Of a stretch of 64,000 nt of DNA, positions 52,729 through 62,728 are shown in pieces. How positions within the stretch are numbered: position 1 is the first letter of the stretch; every line of letters starts with the position of its first letter. The DNA is taken from contig CAYFMT010000001.1 of assembly GCA_964344305.1 (NCBI GenBank), positions 169,761 through 233,760 on the forward strand, given 5' to 3'. Source of the stretch: JABMOV01 sp964344305 (GTDB lineage Bacteria > Fidelibacterota > Marinisomatia > Marinisomatales > JABMOV01). Below the pieces are notes generated by a model, which did no database searches, was not told where the DNA came from, and saw only the letters and a program-made list of their open reading frames with translations. Position numbers and translations under genes: made by a program.

Positions 52729-54273
52729 ATGCTTAAGCTATTGTGTTACGTTGGCATTATCTCACTCCTGAATATACTATCCGCACAGTCATACAATATT
52801 GTAGAGACGAGCCAGACCCTATTTTATAATGATGAAAATGAGATTACCGAACCAAATTATAATGAACCATATTTCGGACAGGATGCTCACTATACAGGTA
52901 ATACGCCTTCCTACACTAATAATGGAAACGGTACTATTTCAGATAATGTCACGGGACTTATGTGGCGGTATACCTGTGATACAGATGTGAATGGTATTAT
53001 CGATTACAGTGACAAGATGTCCTTTGAAGAAGCCCTGATCTATGCCGATACGCTCACATTTGCAGGATATACTGATTGGAGACTGCCCTCAATAAAGGAG
53101 CAATATTCTCTTATGCTGTTTTCAGGGATAGATCCTAGTGGGTACAATGGGTCTACTGATGGATTGACACCATTCATTGATACAAGTTACTTTGAATTTG
53201 CTTATGGAGATGAGAGTGCTGGTGAACGAATTATTGACTCACAAATGGCAACATCTACATTGTATGTAGGATTGACAATGAACGGCGATGAAACCATGTT
53301 CGGTGTGAACTTTGCTGACGGTCGAATTAAGGGATATCCAACAGGACCAATGCCAGGTCAAACCGAAGATAAACAGTTTTATGTTTACGTTGTTCGAGGA
53401 AACGTGTTATACGGTATGAATGATTTCCTGGATAATGGTGATAATACCATTACAGATTATTCAACTGACCTAATGTGGATGAAAAATGATAGCGAAGATT
53501 CACTAAACTGGGAAGATGCACTGGCATGGGTACAGCAAAAGAATGCGGAAAACTTTCTGGGTTATAATGATTGGAGATTACCTAATGCAAAGGAACTCCA
53601 TAGCATTGTTGACTATTCTCGATCGCCACAAACCACTAATTCACCTGCCATAGATTCATTGTTTAATTGTTCAGAAATCATGGATGAAGGAAGTGGTGGC
53701 AACTATCCATTCTACTGGACAGGTACGACACATGTAAATATGCAAAATGGGAGTTACGCAGTTTACATCTGTTTCGGGGAAGCATTAGGATGGATGGAAT
53801 TGCCACCAAACTCGGGTAGTTATCAGTTATTGGATGTCCACGGTGCCGGGGCACAGAGAAATGACCCGAAATCAGGTAACCCGGATGACTGGCCATACGG
53901 TAATGGCCCTCAAGGTGATGTGATTCGAATTTATAACCATGTCAGAATGGTTAGGGATATGGAACCAGTTATCGGTATAAAGGACGAGGTTGAGCCTTTC
54001 AAAGCACCTGAAGATGTAAGTATAGAATCTGTATACCCAAATCCATTTAATACTGCAATTATAGTGAAATACTCTGTCTACCAGAAAACCCACGTACGGA
54101 TCAGCGTGAGCAATATACTTGGTCAGGAAATAGAGACACTGTTTCTGGGTGAAAGATTGGCTGGACACTACAGGGAAACATGGAATGCAAAAAACCATTC
54201 AACTGGAGCATATGTTATTACGATTTATGCACAGGGGAAAAAACAGACCAGGAAAGTTTTGTATTTAGAATAA
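52729..54273 (+). CDS. Secreted DUF1566 (Lcl-type) protein with type IX-like sorting domain
   Basis: A 514-residue protein with a signal peptide (LCYVGIISLLNILSAQS). Two DUF1566/Lcl domains are visible: residues about 60-130 (NGNGTISDNVTGLMWR, AGYTDWRLPSIKE) and 235-310 (DNTITDYSTDLMWMK, GYNDWRLPNAKELHSI). The C-terminal 85 residues are a sorting domain: SVYPNPFNTAIIVKYSV, SNILGQEIETL, AGHYRETWN, STGAYVITIYA. Such tails route proteins through type IX secretion. Probably an adhesin or surface-matrix protein. It is monocistronic by its gaps of 113 and 83 bases. Confidence 0.85.
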   Translation: MLKLLCYVGIISLLNILSAQSYNIVETSQTLFYNDENEITEPNYNEPYFGQDAHYTGNTPSYTNNGNGTISDNVTGLMWRYTCDTDVNGIIDYSDKMSFEEALIYADTLTFAGYTDWRLPSIKEQYSLMLFSGIDPSGYNGSTDGLTPFIDTSYFEFAYGDESAGERIIDSQMATSTLYVGLTMNGDETMFGVNFADGRIKGYPTGPMPGQTEDKQFYVYVVRGNVLYGMNDFLDNGDNTITDYSTDLMWMKNDSEDSLNWEDALAWVQQKNAENFLGYNDWRLPNAKELHSIVDYSRSPQTTNSPAIDSLFNCSEIMDEGSGGNYPFYWTGTTHVNMQNGSYAVYICFGEALGWMELPPNSGSYQLLDVHGAGAQRNDPKSGNPDDWPYGNGPQGDVIRIYNHVRMVRDMEPVIGIKDEVEPFKAPEDVSIESVYPNPFNTAIIVKYSVYQKTHVRISVSNILGQEIETLFLGERLAGHYRETWNAKNHSTGAYVITIYAQGKKQTRKVLYLE

Positions 54274-54356
54274 TACAATTGCTAAAAATTCATATTATGG
54301 TCTGGGTTCAATCATACATCTACCAATCATAAGACTCAGCGTCCTAAATTTCGCCT

Positions 54357-55166
54357 ATGTCAAGTCATTTGAAAGAAGGCGCTAACCCACTGTTCTTTAA
54401 TCCACTGGAGCCTTATGTTGGGCTCAGTTTATCAGACTTAAACAGATATCTGCCAGCGCTGCAGTCGGTTGAAGATATCAACATGACAGCGGATCAGAAA
54501 TTCGAAGGGATGTTTCACGGTGATGCTGTTACCGGATTGGGGAACCTACCGGACAATTCATTTGACCTAGTTATTGCTGAGCCGCCAAAAAATCCCTGGA
54601 GAGGTCGCGATGATCGTGGTAGCACCATGACGTTGCAGGAGTATTATGAGTGGAACAGGAAGTGGTTGAAAGAATCCAGGAGAGTACTCAAGCAGACGGG
54701 TATGATTTATCTTATCTGTGACTGGCGGTATTCTGGAATGTACCAATCCCTGCTCACCAATCAGTTTCACCTCCAGACTCGTATTACATGGCGAAATGAA
54801 AAAGCGCCGGACATTGGAAAGACAACCACCTGGCGCAACTCAATTTCTGATATCTGGTTTGCATCGAAGTCAGAAGATTTTATGTTTGATAATCAACCTG
54901 TATCGGAGAGATCATCACTGGATAAGACAAATTTGTGGTCAGATATTCAATCCGATATCACCAAGGTTATTGAGGACGATCAGCCGGTTCAAATTCTGGA
55001 GCGCATTATTGATACTTGCAGCTTTAAACTTAGCTGGATTATTGACCCATTTGCCAGAAGCGGAGGAATAGGTGTGGTTGCAAAATCCAGAGGGCGGCGG
55101 TTTATTGGATTTGAAACGAACAAGGATCAATGCCTGATGGCCATGAAACGCATTGATCAGGCATAG
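54357..55166 (+). CDS. DNA-methyltransferase-like protein with degenerate catalytic motifs
   Basis: A 269-residue protein with the layout of beta-class N6/N4 DNA methyltransferases. The catalytic block near residue 70 reads FDLVIAEPPKNPW instead of (D/N/S)PP(Y/F/W): Glu75-Pro-Pro-Lys78. The AdoMet-binding block near 228 reads WIIDPFARSGGIG, where FxGxG has become FARSGG (232-237), but DPF and the RRFIGFETN strand are kept. WYNEWNRKWLKESRR-like EYYEWNRKWL and MIYLICDWRYSG lie between. It is followed within 10 bases by yqeY, with no restriction gene nearby. Probably a diverged, perhaps inactive, homologue. Confidence 0.75.
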   Translation: MSSHLKEGANPLFFNPLEPYVGLSLSDLNRYLPALQSVEDINMTADQKFEGMFHGDAVTGLGNLPDNSFDLVIAEPPKNPWRGRDDRGSTMTLQEYYEWNRKWLKESRRVLKQTGMIYLICDWRYSGMYQSLLTNQFHLQTRITWRNEKAPDIGKTTTWRNSISDIWFASKSEDFMFDNQPVSERSSLDKTNLWSDIQSDITKVIEDDQPVQILERIIDTCSFKLSWIIDPFARSGGIGVVAKSRGRRFIGFETNKDQCLMAMKRIDQA

Positions 55167-55176
55167 GGGAGACAGC

Positions 55177-55620
55177 ATGTCGTTATTTGCCAATCTACAG
55201 AAAGATATGTATGCTGCAATGAAAGCTGGTGAAAAGGAAAAATCCACAGCATTACGCAGTGCCATTGCAAAATTGAAAGATAAAAAAATTGAAAAACGGG
55301 ATGAACTCTCCAGGGAGGAAGAAATAAAAATTCTCCAATCGCTTGTAAAGCAAAGAAAAGAATCCATTGATCTATACCAAAAGGGCGGGAGAAATGAACT
55401 GGCAGAAAAAGAAGCCTATGAGATCTCTGTGTATGAGGCTTATCTCCCGAGTATGTTATCCCCGGAGGAAGTAAAAGCACTTGTGCAGCGAATTATAAAT
55501 GATACGGGTGCCACATCCATGGCGGACATGAGGTTAGTCATGCCGGTTTTGATGAAAGAAGGGGCCGGACGTATTGATGGTAAACTGGCACAGCAATTTG
55601 TAAAAGAACTACTGGGATAA
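55177..55620 (+). CDS. YqeY/GatB-like protein
   Basis: A 147-residue protein of the YqeY family (GatB/Aim41 C-terminal-like), with SLFANLQKDMYAAMKAGEKEK, ELSREEEIKILQSLVKQRKES and YEAYLPSMLSPEEV. Function is uncertain: it resembles the tRNA-binding tail of the amidotransferase subunit GatB. The ATG at 55177 follows GGGGAGA and fits the family start; an ATG 24 bases earlier does not. Its usual place near dnaG and rpoD fits. Confidence 0.87.
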   Translation: MSLFANLQKDMYAAMKAGEKEKSTALRSAIAKLKDKKIEKRDELSREEEIKILQSLVKQRKESIDLYQKGGRNELAEKEAYEISVYEAYLPSMLSPEEVKALVQRIINDTGATSMADMRLVMPVLMKEGAGRIDGKLAQQFVKELLG

Positions 55621-55635
55621 TGCACCAAATCAGGA

Positions 55636-56187
55636 ATGGGATATTTCTTAGATATACTTGCGGGATTCCTTATGGCATGGTTGGGCTGGGTAGGATTTAA
55701 CCGAGGAATAGTGGATGAACTTGGACGGTTTCTCGGGCTGATTCTCGCAAGCCTTATAGGATTAACATGGTACATTGATATCGCCGGACTTATTCTGAAC
55801 GTATTCATTCTTGACCCCGGGGTTGCACTGGTCTTGGGATTTTCACTCCTGTTTGGGTTATCTTTATTACTAACCCGGTTTATTACCCATCTGGTTCACT
55901 ATCTAATTGTTTCGGGATCAACCCAGTGGGTGAATCAGGGCATGGGATTTCTGTTTGGTGCCCTGAAAGGAGGAGTGATCATTGGTGTGTTCATTTGGCT
56001 GGTGGACATTTCACCCATGAAAAACTGGTCGGAGATACTACATAAAAATTCCATGGTGGTTCAAAAAACAACCCAGGTTCGTCAATTGGTCATTCGATTT
56101 TTTGGCTGGGCAGACCCGGTGAATGAAGGTGAGAAATATCTGGAAAACCTCATGATCTATGGAATTATATCAGAGGAGAACGACTAG
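55636..56187 (+). CDS. CvpA-family membrane protein
   Basis: A 183-residue protein with four membrane helices (MGYFLDILAGFLMAWLGWVG, FLGLILASLIGL, ALVLGFSLLFGLSLLL, GFLFGALKGGVIIGVF). The GFNRGIVDELGR loop is the family's signature. CvpA is linked to colicin V production and envelope integrity. The stop codon overlaps the dnaG GTG by one base. Confidence 0.85.
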   Translation: MGYFLDILAGFLMAWLGWVGFNRGIVDELGRFLGLILASLIGLTWYIDIAGLILNVFILDPGVALVLGFSLLFGLSLLLTRFITHLVHYLIVSGSTQWVNQGMGFLFGALKGGVIIGVFIWLVDISPMKNWSEILHKNSMVVQKTTQVRQLVIRFFGWADPVNEGEKYLENLMIYGIISEEND

Positions 56188-57953
56188 TGGGTCGCATTTC
56201 CCAGGAGACCATTGATCGGGTCAGGAATTCTGCCGATATATTGGATGTAGTGTCTCAATATGTGGATTTAAAAAAACGCGGACGGAATTACTTTGGTATC
56301 TGTCCGTTCCATCATGAAAAAACTCCCTCATTCAGCGTTGCTCCTGATAAAGAGATATATCACTGCTTTGGATGTGGCAAGGGTGGAAATGCCATCAATT
56401 TCATCATGGAATATGAGAAAATCGAGTTTGTGGATGCCATACAAAAACTCGGTGACAGGTACGGGATTGAAGTCAAAATTGAAGGGGGAGGATCCTCCAG
56501 CGAACTTAGGAGTCGATTGTATCAAATTCATGATGCAGCCAGTCAGATATTTCAGGAAAACCTGTCAGCAGATTCTGGAAAAATGGCAAGGGAATACCTG
56601 GCGAATCGCGACATACCTGAGAAAACTATCCAGGAATTTGGAATCGGCTTTGCAGTGGACAGCTTTGATGACCTGCTGTCGAAAGTAAAAAGACAGGGAT
56701 TCTCTCAGTCAGAAATCAATAAGTCCGGGTTGTTCTCTCAAAATGATCGTGGGGTGTTCGATCGGTTTAGAAATCGAATCATGTTTCCCATTTATGACAG
56801 GGCCGGTAAGATTGTTGCCTTTGGGGGGAGAACCCTAAGCAAAGATGATCCTGCTAAATACTTGAACTCACCGGAAACACAACTCTATAGAAAAAGCGAT
56901 ATTTTTTACGGGCTTCATGCCACGCGCCCACATATCAGGGAAAAATCACAGGCCATACTGGTGGAGGGATATACAGATTTTTTGAGACTTTATCAGGCCG
57001 GGATTAACCATGTGGTTGCCATTTCAGGCACGGCTCTCACGGAGAGACATGTTCAACAATTAAACAGAATTACCCAATCCGTTATATTATTGTATGATGG
57101 TGATACGGCTGGAACAAATGCGGCTATTCGTGCGGCCTACTTATGTCTTGCGGGTGGAATTGATCCTCGAATCCTGCAACCACCAAGCGATATGGATCCT
57201 GATGACTGGGTTCAGGAAGAAGGCGCTTCATCCATCTTGAGTAAAATGGAAAACGCAGAGAAAATAATTCCGTTTCAAATCGATCAAGCCCGCATCCTGG
57301 ATAAACCTGCACATGAGCGTTCCCGATTTATCGATGATATTCTCCGCCAACTGGCCTCACTCAATGATACGCTAGTGCGCACAGATCTTATTCGCGATCT
57401 GTCACAACGCCTGGGGATTGATGAAACAGACCTGGTAAAACGATTGCAGGCACTTATCAGAAGGACCCATCAGCGACAAAGACCGGGCGAGAAAGAGACG
57501 GACACTACAAAATTGGAATTCAGGACAAGATCGCAAAAAGCTCAACTTGAACTGATACGGATTCTTCTTGGTGAAGACAGGTCCATTAGAGATAAGGCAA
57601 AAGAGAAAATTCAACTGGACTGGTTCACAGATCCATTTCTTAAAAAAGTAGCAAAGGCTCTTCTGCCAGTATATGAGACACGGATACCGTTCAGCTCCAT
57701 ACTGGACCAGTTTTCTAAAGAGAACGAGCGAGAAGCACTTTCAGAAATATTTGCAACCCTCCAGGAGAATGAAGAAGGTCATCAAATCCTTGAAGAGTGT
57801 ATCAGGATGTTGAAACTGGAACCACTTCGAGAAGAAATCAAACATCTCCGTATTAAAATCAGAGACCTTGAAACAGCCGGGGAAGATGCAACGGACATTG
57901 CCCTTCAGGTTGCCACCATCCAGCAGGAAATAAACGCCATAACAAATGGGTAA
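56187..57953 (+). CDS. dnaG: DNA primase
   Basis: A 588-residue primase making RNA primers. The N-terminal zinc ribbon is CPFHHEKTPSFSVAPD followed by YHCFGCGKGG (residues about 36-65). The Toprim core has LVEGYTDFL and LLYDGDTAGTNAAIRA with FGGRTLSKDDPAKYLNSPET before it. A helicase-binding C-terminal domain follows, ending near EEIKHLRIKIRDLE. The start is GTG (56187), preceded by GAGGAGA and overlapping cvpA by one base. Confidence 0.95.
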   Translation: MGRISQETIDRVRNSADILDVVSQYVDLKKRGRNYFGICPFHHEKTPSFSVAPDKEIYHCFGCGKGGNAINFIMEYEKIEFVDAIQKLGDRYGIEVKIEGGGSSSELRSRLYQIHDAASQIFQENLSADSGKMAREYLANRDIPEKTIQEFGIGFAVDSFDDLLSKVKRQGFSQSEINKSGLFSQNDRGVFDRFRNRIMFPIYDRAGKIVAFGGRTLSKDDPAKYLNSPETQLYRKSDIFYGLHATRPHIREKSQAILVEGYTDFLRLYQAGINHVVAISGTALTERHVQQLNRITQSVILLYDGDTAGTNAAIRAAYLCLAGGIDPRILQPPSDMDPDDWVQEEGASSILSKMENAEKIIPFQIDQARILDKPAHERSRFIDDILRQLASLNDTLVRTDLIRDLSQRLGIDETDLVKRLQALIRRTHQRQRPGEKETDTTKLEFRTRSQKAQLELIRILLGEDRSIRDKAKEKIQLDWFTDPFLKKVAKALLPVYETRIPFSSILDQFSKENEREALSEIFATLQENEEGHQILEECIRMLKLEPLREEIKHLRIKIRDLETAGEDATDIALQVATIQQEINAITNG

Positions 57954-58395
57954 GACGAACAGTCTCATTATTGTAGCCTGTATTTCTATACTGATGGGGC
58001 AGGAAATAAACTGGCTGGATTATCCCGATAGAACGGCCGTCCGCATTTATACCGATGAAAAGGGATTGCCCATTTATATTGATGGGCTTCTGGTGGGAAC
58101 CTCACATATCGAAACCCCCATCGATGTAACCCCGGGGTGGCACAGGATCAGCTATTTTCCCGATTCAGAAAACCCTTATACCGCCATCCTGCCAAAGGAT
58201 CGCCGTGTCAGCGATATTATTCGAATGGGTACGGTAAAAGTCCTGGTTGAAAAGGGACAAGTTGTTGACGTAACGCTGAATTATCAGAGTATCGATGATG
58301 AGGTGAGAATGTACCGGCAATCTGTCCATGCAAGCAGATGGATCGGGTTGGCCATGGTGATCACACTGGTTGGTATACTCACCTGGGTTCTGTAA
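57946..58395 (+). CDS. PEGA-domain-like membrane-anchored protein
   Basis: A 149-residue protein. A signal-type N-terminus (SLIIVACISILMG) is followed by a beta domain resembling PEGA: IYTDEKGLPIYIDGLLVG and DVTPGWHRISY. A C-terminal membrane helix is at residues about 128-148 (WIGLAMVITLVGILTWVL). PEGA-type domains are common in surface proteins, with unclear ligands. It starts eight bases inside dnaG and overlaps the next gene by one base. Confidence 0.68.
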   Translation: MGKTNSLIIVACISILMGQEINWLDYPDRTAVRIYTDEKGLPIYIDGLLVGTSHIETPIDVTPGWHRISYFPDSENPYTAILPKDRRVSDIIRMGTVKVLVEKGQVVDVTLNYQSIDDEVRMYRQSVHASRWIGLAMVITLVGILTWVL

Positions 58396-59669
58396 TGAAA
58401 TCCTGGTGGATTGCAGGGATGATGGTTTGTCTTCTGGTTGCCCAGGATAAATCTATTGTTAAGTATTATTTGGCAGGGGACAATCCCCAAACGGTTTTTA
58501 ATGATGAAATCAGTGAATCAGTAGCGAAGAACAGGTCCCATTTCAAGGTTACATATTCATCAAATGGTGATATTATAGGTATTCAATATATTGCAGTTGA
58601 AAAGAGGGATATCACTCCCAGCATTACAGAAACTATTCAATTTGGTTCTCCATCATCCCGGGATTCGATTCCTCCTTTCATACCATTGACGCCAGATCAA
58701 CAGGCTGAGATGAATCCTAAAAACCCGGTGGTACAAAATGCCTTTTTCTGGAATCGATGGAAATACAAGACTAAGCAACAGGAAGTGATTGATATTTCTG
58801 AAGAGATTATGGATGATGTGGTGGACTCAGTGGAAGATACAGTTTCCGGTGATACGCTGGCTCTTGAACCTGCCCGGGTCGATACATTCCTGATGGAGGA
58901 TACGCGCCCGAAGGAAATCATCGCAATCCTTCGGGAGGAAGCCCCTGAGTTAACATCGGATTCTGTGACAATCAAGGAAAGGAAAAGACAACGCATCAGT
59001 ACCAGCAAGTCTACCAGACCCCGATACTTCAGACACTGGGATCCACTCCGCAGCACACTTCGCGTTCCCGTTTTGCCTGAGGATGCACTGCTTGATTTTT
59101 ACAAGGCCGCCTATGACGGATCGGGAGTTTTGGCATCCGTTACTTATTTCGAATCACCGGACAATCCCATCAAAACCACCACATTTATACGCGACTCCCT
59201 TGGGTTGTATACAACCTATAAGGAGACCTATCATTTACGAACATCATTGGTTGAAACAGACCCCCATAAATATGTTCCGGATGTAAGCGATCTACGTCCG
59301 GGTTGGAGTGCAGTATTCACCATGGATGGAGGTCACAGGGTTATCAAGCGTTTGGGTGTGTACGATAAAGTTGGGGTGTATATGTATGCCTACTCGTTTG
59401 CATATAGCACTGGAAAATCCCTGAAGAACAGTGCCTATGAACATGCAATAACTGCCTACTATTTTACAGCAGAGGATAGTCTTATCGGCTGGCATCGGCT
59501 ATGGTATAAAGAAAAGAAAAACTTATCATATATTGAATATTTTGATAAGGATGATCAGTTACTTCATGTAAAAGAGTTTGATTATAATCCACAACAGAAA
59601 GAGCTACTCATCACACTGCGTAATCCGAAAGGTGACATACTGGATAGACGTTTGAAGCCCGTTTTTTGA
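58395..59669 (+). CDS. Secreted protein of unknown function
   Basis: A 424-residue protein from the ATG at 58395 (TAATG overlap with the previous gene); an ATG at 58338 would extend into that gene with no match to a signal peptide. Signal-type start SWWIAGMMVCLLVAQ. The middle (residues about 130-200) is Asp/Glu/Val-rich, and the rest has repeated strand-like segments (VLASVTYFESPDNPI, VHVKEFDYNPQQKELLITL-like LHVKEFDYNPQQKEL), hinting at a YD-repeat-like beta fold. No family is recognised. Confidence 0.65.
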   Translation: MKSWWIAGMMVCLLVAQDKSIVKYYLAGDNPQTVFNDEISESVAKNRSHFKVTYSSNGDIIGIQYIAVEKRDITPSITETIQFGSPSSRDSIPPFIPLTPDQQAEMNPKNPVVQNAFFWNRWKYKTKQQEVIDISEEIMDDVVDSVEDTVSGDTLALEPARVDTFLMEDTRPKEIIAILREEAPELTSDSVTIKERKRQRISTSKSTRPRYFRHWDPLRSTLRVPVLPEDALLDFYKAAYDGSGVLASVTYFESPDNPIKTTTFIRDSLGLYTTYKETYHLRTSLVETDPHKYVPDVSDLRPGWSAVFTMDGGHRVIKRLGVYDKVGVYMYAYSFAYSTGKSLKNSAYEHAITAYYFTAEDSLIGWHRLWYKEKKNLSYIEYFDKDDQLLHVKEFDYNPQQKELLITLRNPKGDILDRRLKPVF

Positions 59670-59754
59670 TTTAATCCAACATATCTTGGGCACAACGAGC
59701 CTATTGATATTGGAAATTTACTTTGGTGAGAGTATTGTCACTACCAAAGTGTAT

Positions 59755-59787
59755 AAAAAACCCCGACACGAAAGTGTCGGGGTTTTT
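59755..59787. terminator. Bidirectional rho-independent terminator
   Basis: A 9-bp GC-rich stem (59761-59769 with 59774-59782), a GAAA loop, extended by A-run/T-run pairing (59755-59760 and 59783-59787). It serves both the plus-strand gene ending at 59669 and the minus-strand receptor gene ending at 59810. Confidence 0.93.
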
Positions 59788-59809
59788 CTTATGTGGATTG
59801 CTTGTAAAG

Positions 59810-62611
59810 TTAGAATCTTACTGTGACACCTGCATTAAAGTAGCGAGGAGTACCTAAGAAAACTTCAGCATTATCAGCATCGTGCGGATCACCACCAAAA
59901 CTGTTGTATTGACTATTATCAACTGCATCCTGTACATAGATTGCATCAAGGGCATTAAACACATGGGCAAATGCTTGCAGTTTAGCACCGGCAAGTTGAA
60001 TAGGTAAATCGTAATAAAGATGTAAATCCATCTTTGAGTAACCAGGCGCCTGCCAAACTTGCTCTCTGTCAGCATTTGCATCATCGCCATCATATTCACG
60101 AGCTGCAGGACTCCAGTCAGCGTAGTTATTGTCATACATATTGTACAGGATCTGAGCACGTAAACCGGCCATTGGTGTGACTGTCACACCAAACATATAA
60201 GATGTTTGAGGCATATCACCAACAAAAAGACCATCAAGTGCATAAGTATATTCTGTCTGTTCTACGCCGGTACCAGTGTATTCAGTATAAGTACCTTCAG
60301 CATCACCGTCAAACTTCCAATCACCAATACTAAAAGCAGCATCAAAGCGTAGCATTTTAATTAACTGAGCAGAAGCTTCGACTTCAATACCAGAGTGTAT
60401 CTGATTTACACCAGTAAGGTAAATTATATCGGTGTCACCACTTGACCCCTGACCCGTTGTAACTGACTTTGTTAGGTTTCTGTCAACCCAATTTGTGTTA
60501 TAGTAATTGGCTTTTGCGGCAAAAATTGCAGAATTAAAGTTAAGTCCACCTTCAAAGCTTATGAATTTTTCATTTGCAGGATCAGTTGCAACATAACCAT
60601 CAACATCGATAACATTGTCCATGATTGGTGCTTTTTCGACATAACCTGCATTCGCAAATACACTTAATCCATCTGAAAGAGTGAACATAGCTCCACCTTT
60701 ATACTGCATAGCAGAGATTGGATCAGCTTCTACAATTGCATCTTCAACAGTGAAATGATTCTGATAAGAATATGCAATTGATGACCATCCAGCCATACCA
60801 TAAGCAGATAGCGGACCTGCTTCATAAGCACCCTGCCCAAAAAAACCAATCCAGTCGACAGTGGTGTTGTTATGGTATGCAATGATATCGCCAAGTTCTA
60901 CACGTTTTCCATTTGGATGGTTCTCATCGGCATAATCCATGTAATAATCACCACCCATTAGATCGCGGACTTCACGAGCATGCTCAATACCAGCAGAACG
61001 CCAGTCAAGCCCAAACTGCAATTTAATTGCACTACTTAGATCATAGTTTAATTTTGAAATCAAACCAATTGTGCTTTGGCGATTAATACTGTTTCTTAAT
61101 ATACCGACGGATTGATTATTCCCATCACCGTGCGTACGTGGAAGCGCTGTTTTATCAACATAAACTGTATCCTCAGTACCAGAGTTGTATGCGATAAGTG
61201 TATTCCAATCTCTTACCCAGGGTGAACGTCCATAATAAAACTTGTAATCATCATCGCCAAGCGTTCCATCAGCGTCCAAAGTTGGGATTTTTCCGTATGT
61301 ACCAGTACCACCACCTGAGCCACCAGACCAGTATAAGATTGAGGACAATCTCATTTGATTGTTTATAGTTAAGTAATGGTTCAGATTAACCAATGGTTTA
61401 TGGAAGTAATTTTCTCTTTCATTAAGAAAGTCAGGATCATGACGATCAACTGTACGTGCACCGTACATGTACCAGTATTGTTTTCCTTTGTATGAAGCAT
61501 CTACTGGAGCCCAATTTTGATTGAAGTAGCGGCCAAATTCTACACCACCAGCTTCACCTTCATCGCGAAATTTTCCATCATCTGCAACAGCAGCTTCGTC
61601 ATAGCCCTCAATAGATGTAGCAAATTCAGAATCATAAGCCCCAAGATTCTGTTTGTAAAGATTTTGACCATGACGCTGTGGGGCACCAATTGCATATAGT
61701 TCGAACCGATTCGCATCATTCATTGCATAACTGGCCCCAAAATAGTAAGCCCATGCATCTGTCCAAGTTTTATCGATAATACCTTCACCAGTTTTACGTA
61801 CAATTGTTGAACTGAAGGCAAACTTATCTGCTATTAAACCAGTGTTGAAATTCAAGGTGGATTTTAGAAAGCCCCCAGCTCCTATTTCTTGTTTGAATTT
61901 TCCTCCGGCTTTCAAGAGTGTTGGATCTGTGATGATGTTCATGGTACCACCAATAGATGGAGTGGCGAGATTAACGGCACTTAAACCGCGTTGCATCTGG
62001 ATAGAAGATGTGGCATCGCCAACACCATCCCAGTTGGACCAGTATACCCATCCATTTTCCATATCGTTCTGTGGTACACCATTAATCATAACTGCAACAT
62101 TGCGCTGATTGAATCCGCGAACATTGATTCTGGCATCTCCGGCGCCACCACCCTGTTGGGTGGCATAAACACTAGGTGTAGTATTCAGAACCATTGGAAT
62201 ATCTTGAGATCCCAGGCGAACCTCCATATCTTCTTTCGAGATGTTGGTATATGCAACCGGCGTTCTCTCACCAGCACGTGATGCCAACACTTCTAATGCG
62301 CTCAATTCGAGTGCAGATGTTTCAAGCATGAAATCAACCGTAACAGCACCACTAACATTTATGGTCTGGCTTTGAGACGCATACCCAATCATTGAAGCTG
62401 TAACAGTATAATTGCCTGCCGACATGTTGTTAATAGTAAAACTACCATTTGCGTCTGCTGCTGCACCCATGGTTGTTCCCTCAACCACTACATTGGCTCC
62501 GGCTAAAGCTTCGCCGGTATTTGCATCAGTTACTGTACCAGATACAGTACCCTGAGCGAACAGGACAAATGGGGTTATAAGAACCAACAACAAAGTAGTA
62601 AGACGATTCAT
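59810..62611 (-). CDS. TonB-dependent outer-membrane receptor
   Basis: A 933-residue receptor from the ATG at 62611, preceded by GGAGAAAC; an upstream in-frame ATG (62677) lacks a signal peptide. Signal peptide MNRLTTLLLVLITPFVLFAQ, then a carboxypeptidase-D-like (CarboxypepD_reg) domain (residues about 22-105: TVSGTVTDANTGEALAGANV). The plug follows, about 110-240 (NVRGFNQRNVAVMINGVPQ), and then the barrel, ending in FNAGVTVRF. It takes up a large nutrient or iron complex with energy from TonB/ExbB/ExbD. No SusD partner is adjacent, and the ligand is unknown. Confidence 0.92.
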   Translation of the reverse strand: MNRLTTLLLVLITPFVLFAQGTVSGTVTDANTGEALAGANVVVEGTTMGAAADANGSFTINNMSAGNYTVTASMIGYASQSQTINVSGAVTVDFMLETSALELSALEVLASRAGERTPVAYTNISKEDMEVRLGSQDIPMVLNTTPSVYATQQGGGAGDARINVRGFNQRNVAVMINGVPQNDMENGWVYWSNWDGVGDATSSIQMQRGLSAVNLATPSIGGTMNIITDPTLLKAGGKFKQEIGAGGFLKSTLNFNTGLIADKFAFSSTIVRKTGEGIIDKTWTDAWAYYFGASYAMNDANRFELYAIGAPQRHGQNLYKQNLGAYDSEFATSIEGYDEAAVADDGKFRDEGEAGGVEFGRYFNQNWAPVDASYKGKQYWYMYGARTVDRHDPDFLNERENYFHKPLVNLNHYLTINNQMRLSSILYWSGGSGGGTGTYGKIPTLDADGTLGDDDYKFYYGRSPWVRDWNTLIAYNSGTEDTVYVDKTALPRTHGDGNNQSVGILRNSINRQSTIGLISKLNYDLSSAIKLQFGLDWRSAGIEHAREVRDLMGGDYYMDYADENHPNGKRVELGDIIAYHNNTTVDWIGFFGQGAYEAGPLSAYGMAGWSSIAYSYQNHFTVEDAIVEADPISAMQYKGGAMFTLSDGLSVFANAGYVEKAPIMDNVIDVDGYVATDPANEKFISFEGGLNFNSAIFAAKANYYNTNWVDRNLTKSVTTGQGSSGDTDIIYLTGVNQIHSGIEVEASAQLIKMLRFDAAFSIGDWKFDGDAEGTYTEYTGTGVEQTEYTYALDGLFVGDMPQTSYMFGVTVTPMAGLRAQILYNMYDNNYADWSPAAREYDGDDANADREQVWQAPGYSKMDLHLYYDLPIQLAGAKLQAFAHVFNALDAIYVQDAVDNSQYNSFGGDPHDADNAEVFLGTPRYFNAGVTVRF

Positions 62612-62728
62612 ACGTTTCTCCTTGGTTTCATTATGTGTGAAATGTTTGAAATTTGGACACAGAGATGTATATAGCAATTTTGTCGCGGGGATGACGATGT
62701 TTTATTCAATATCTGTCGCTTTTTGTGT

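Noticed and set aside
54357..55166. A restriction-modification system
   Set aside because: There is no endonuclease or specificity gene beside it, and both catalytic motifs of the methyltransferase are degenerate.
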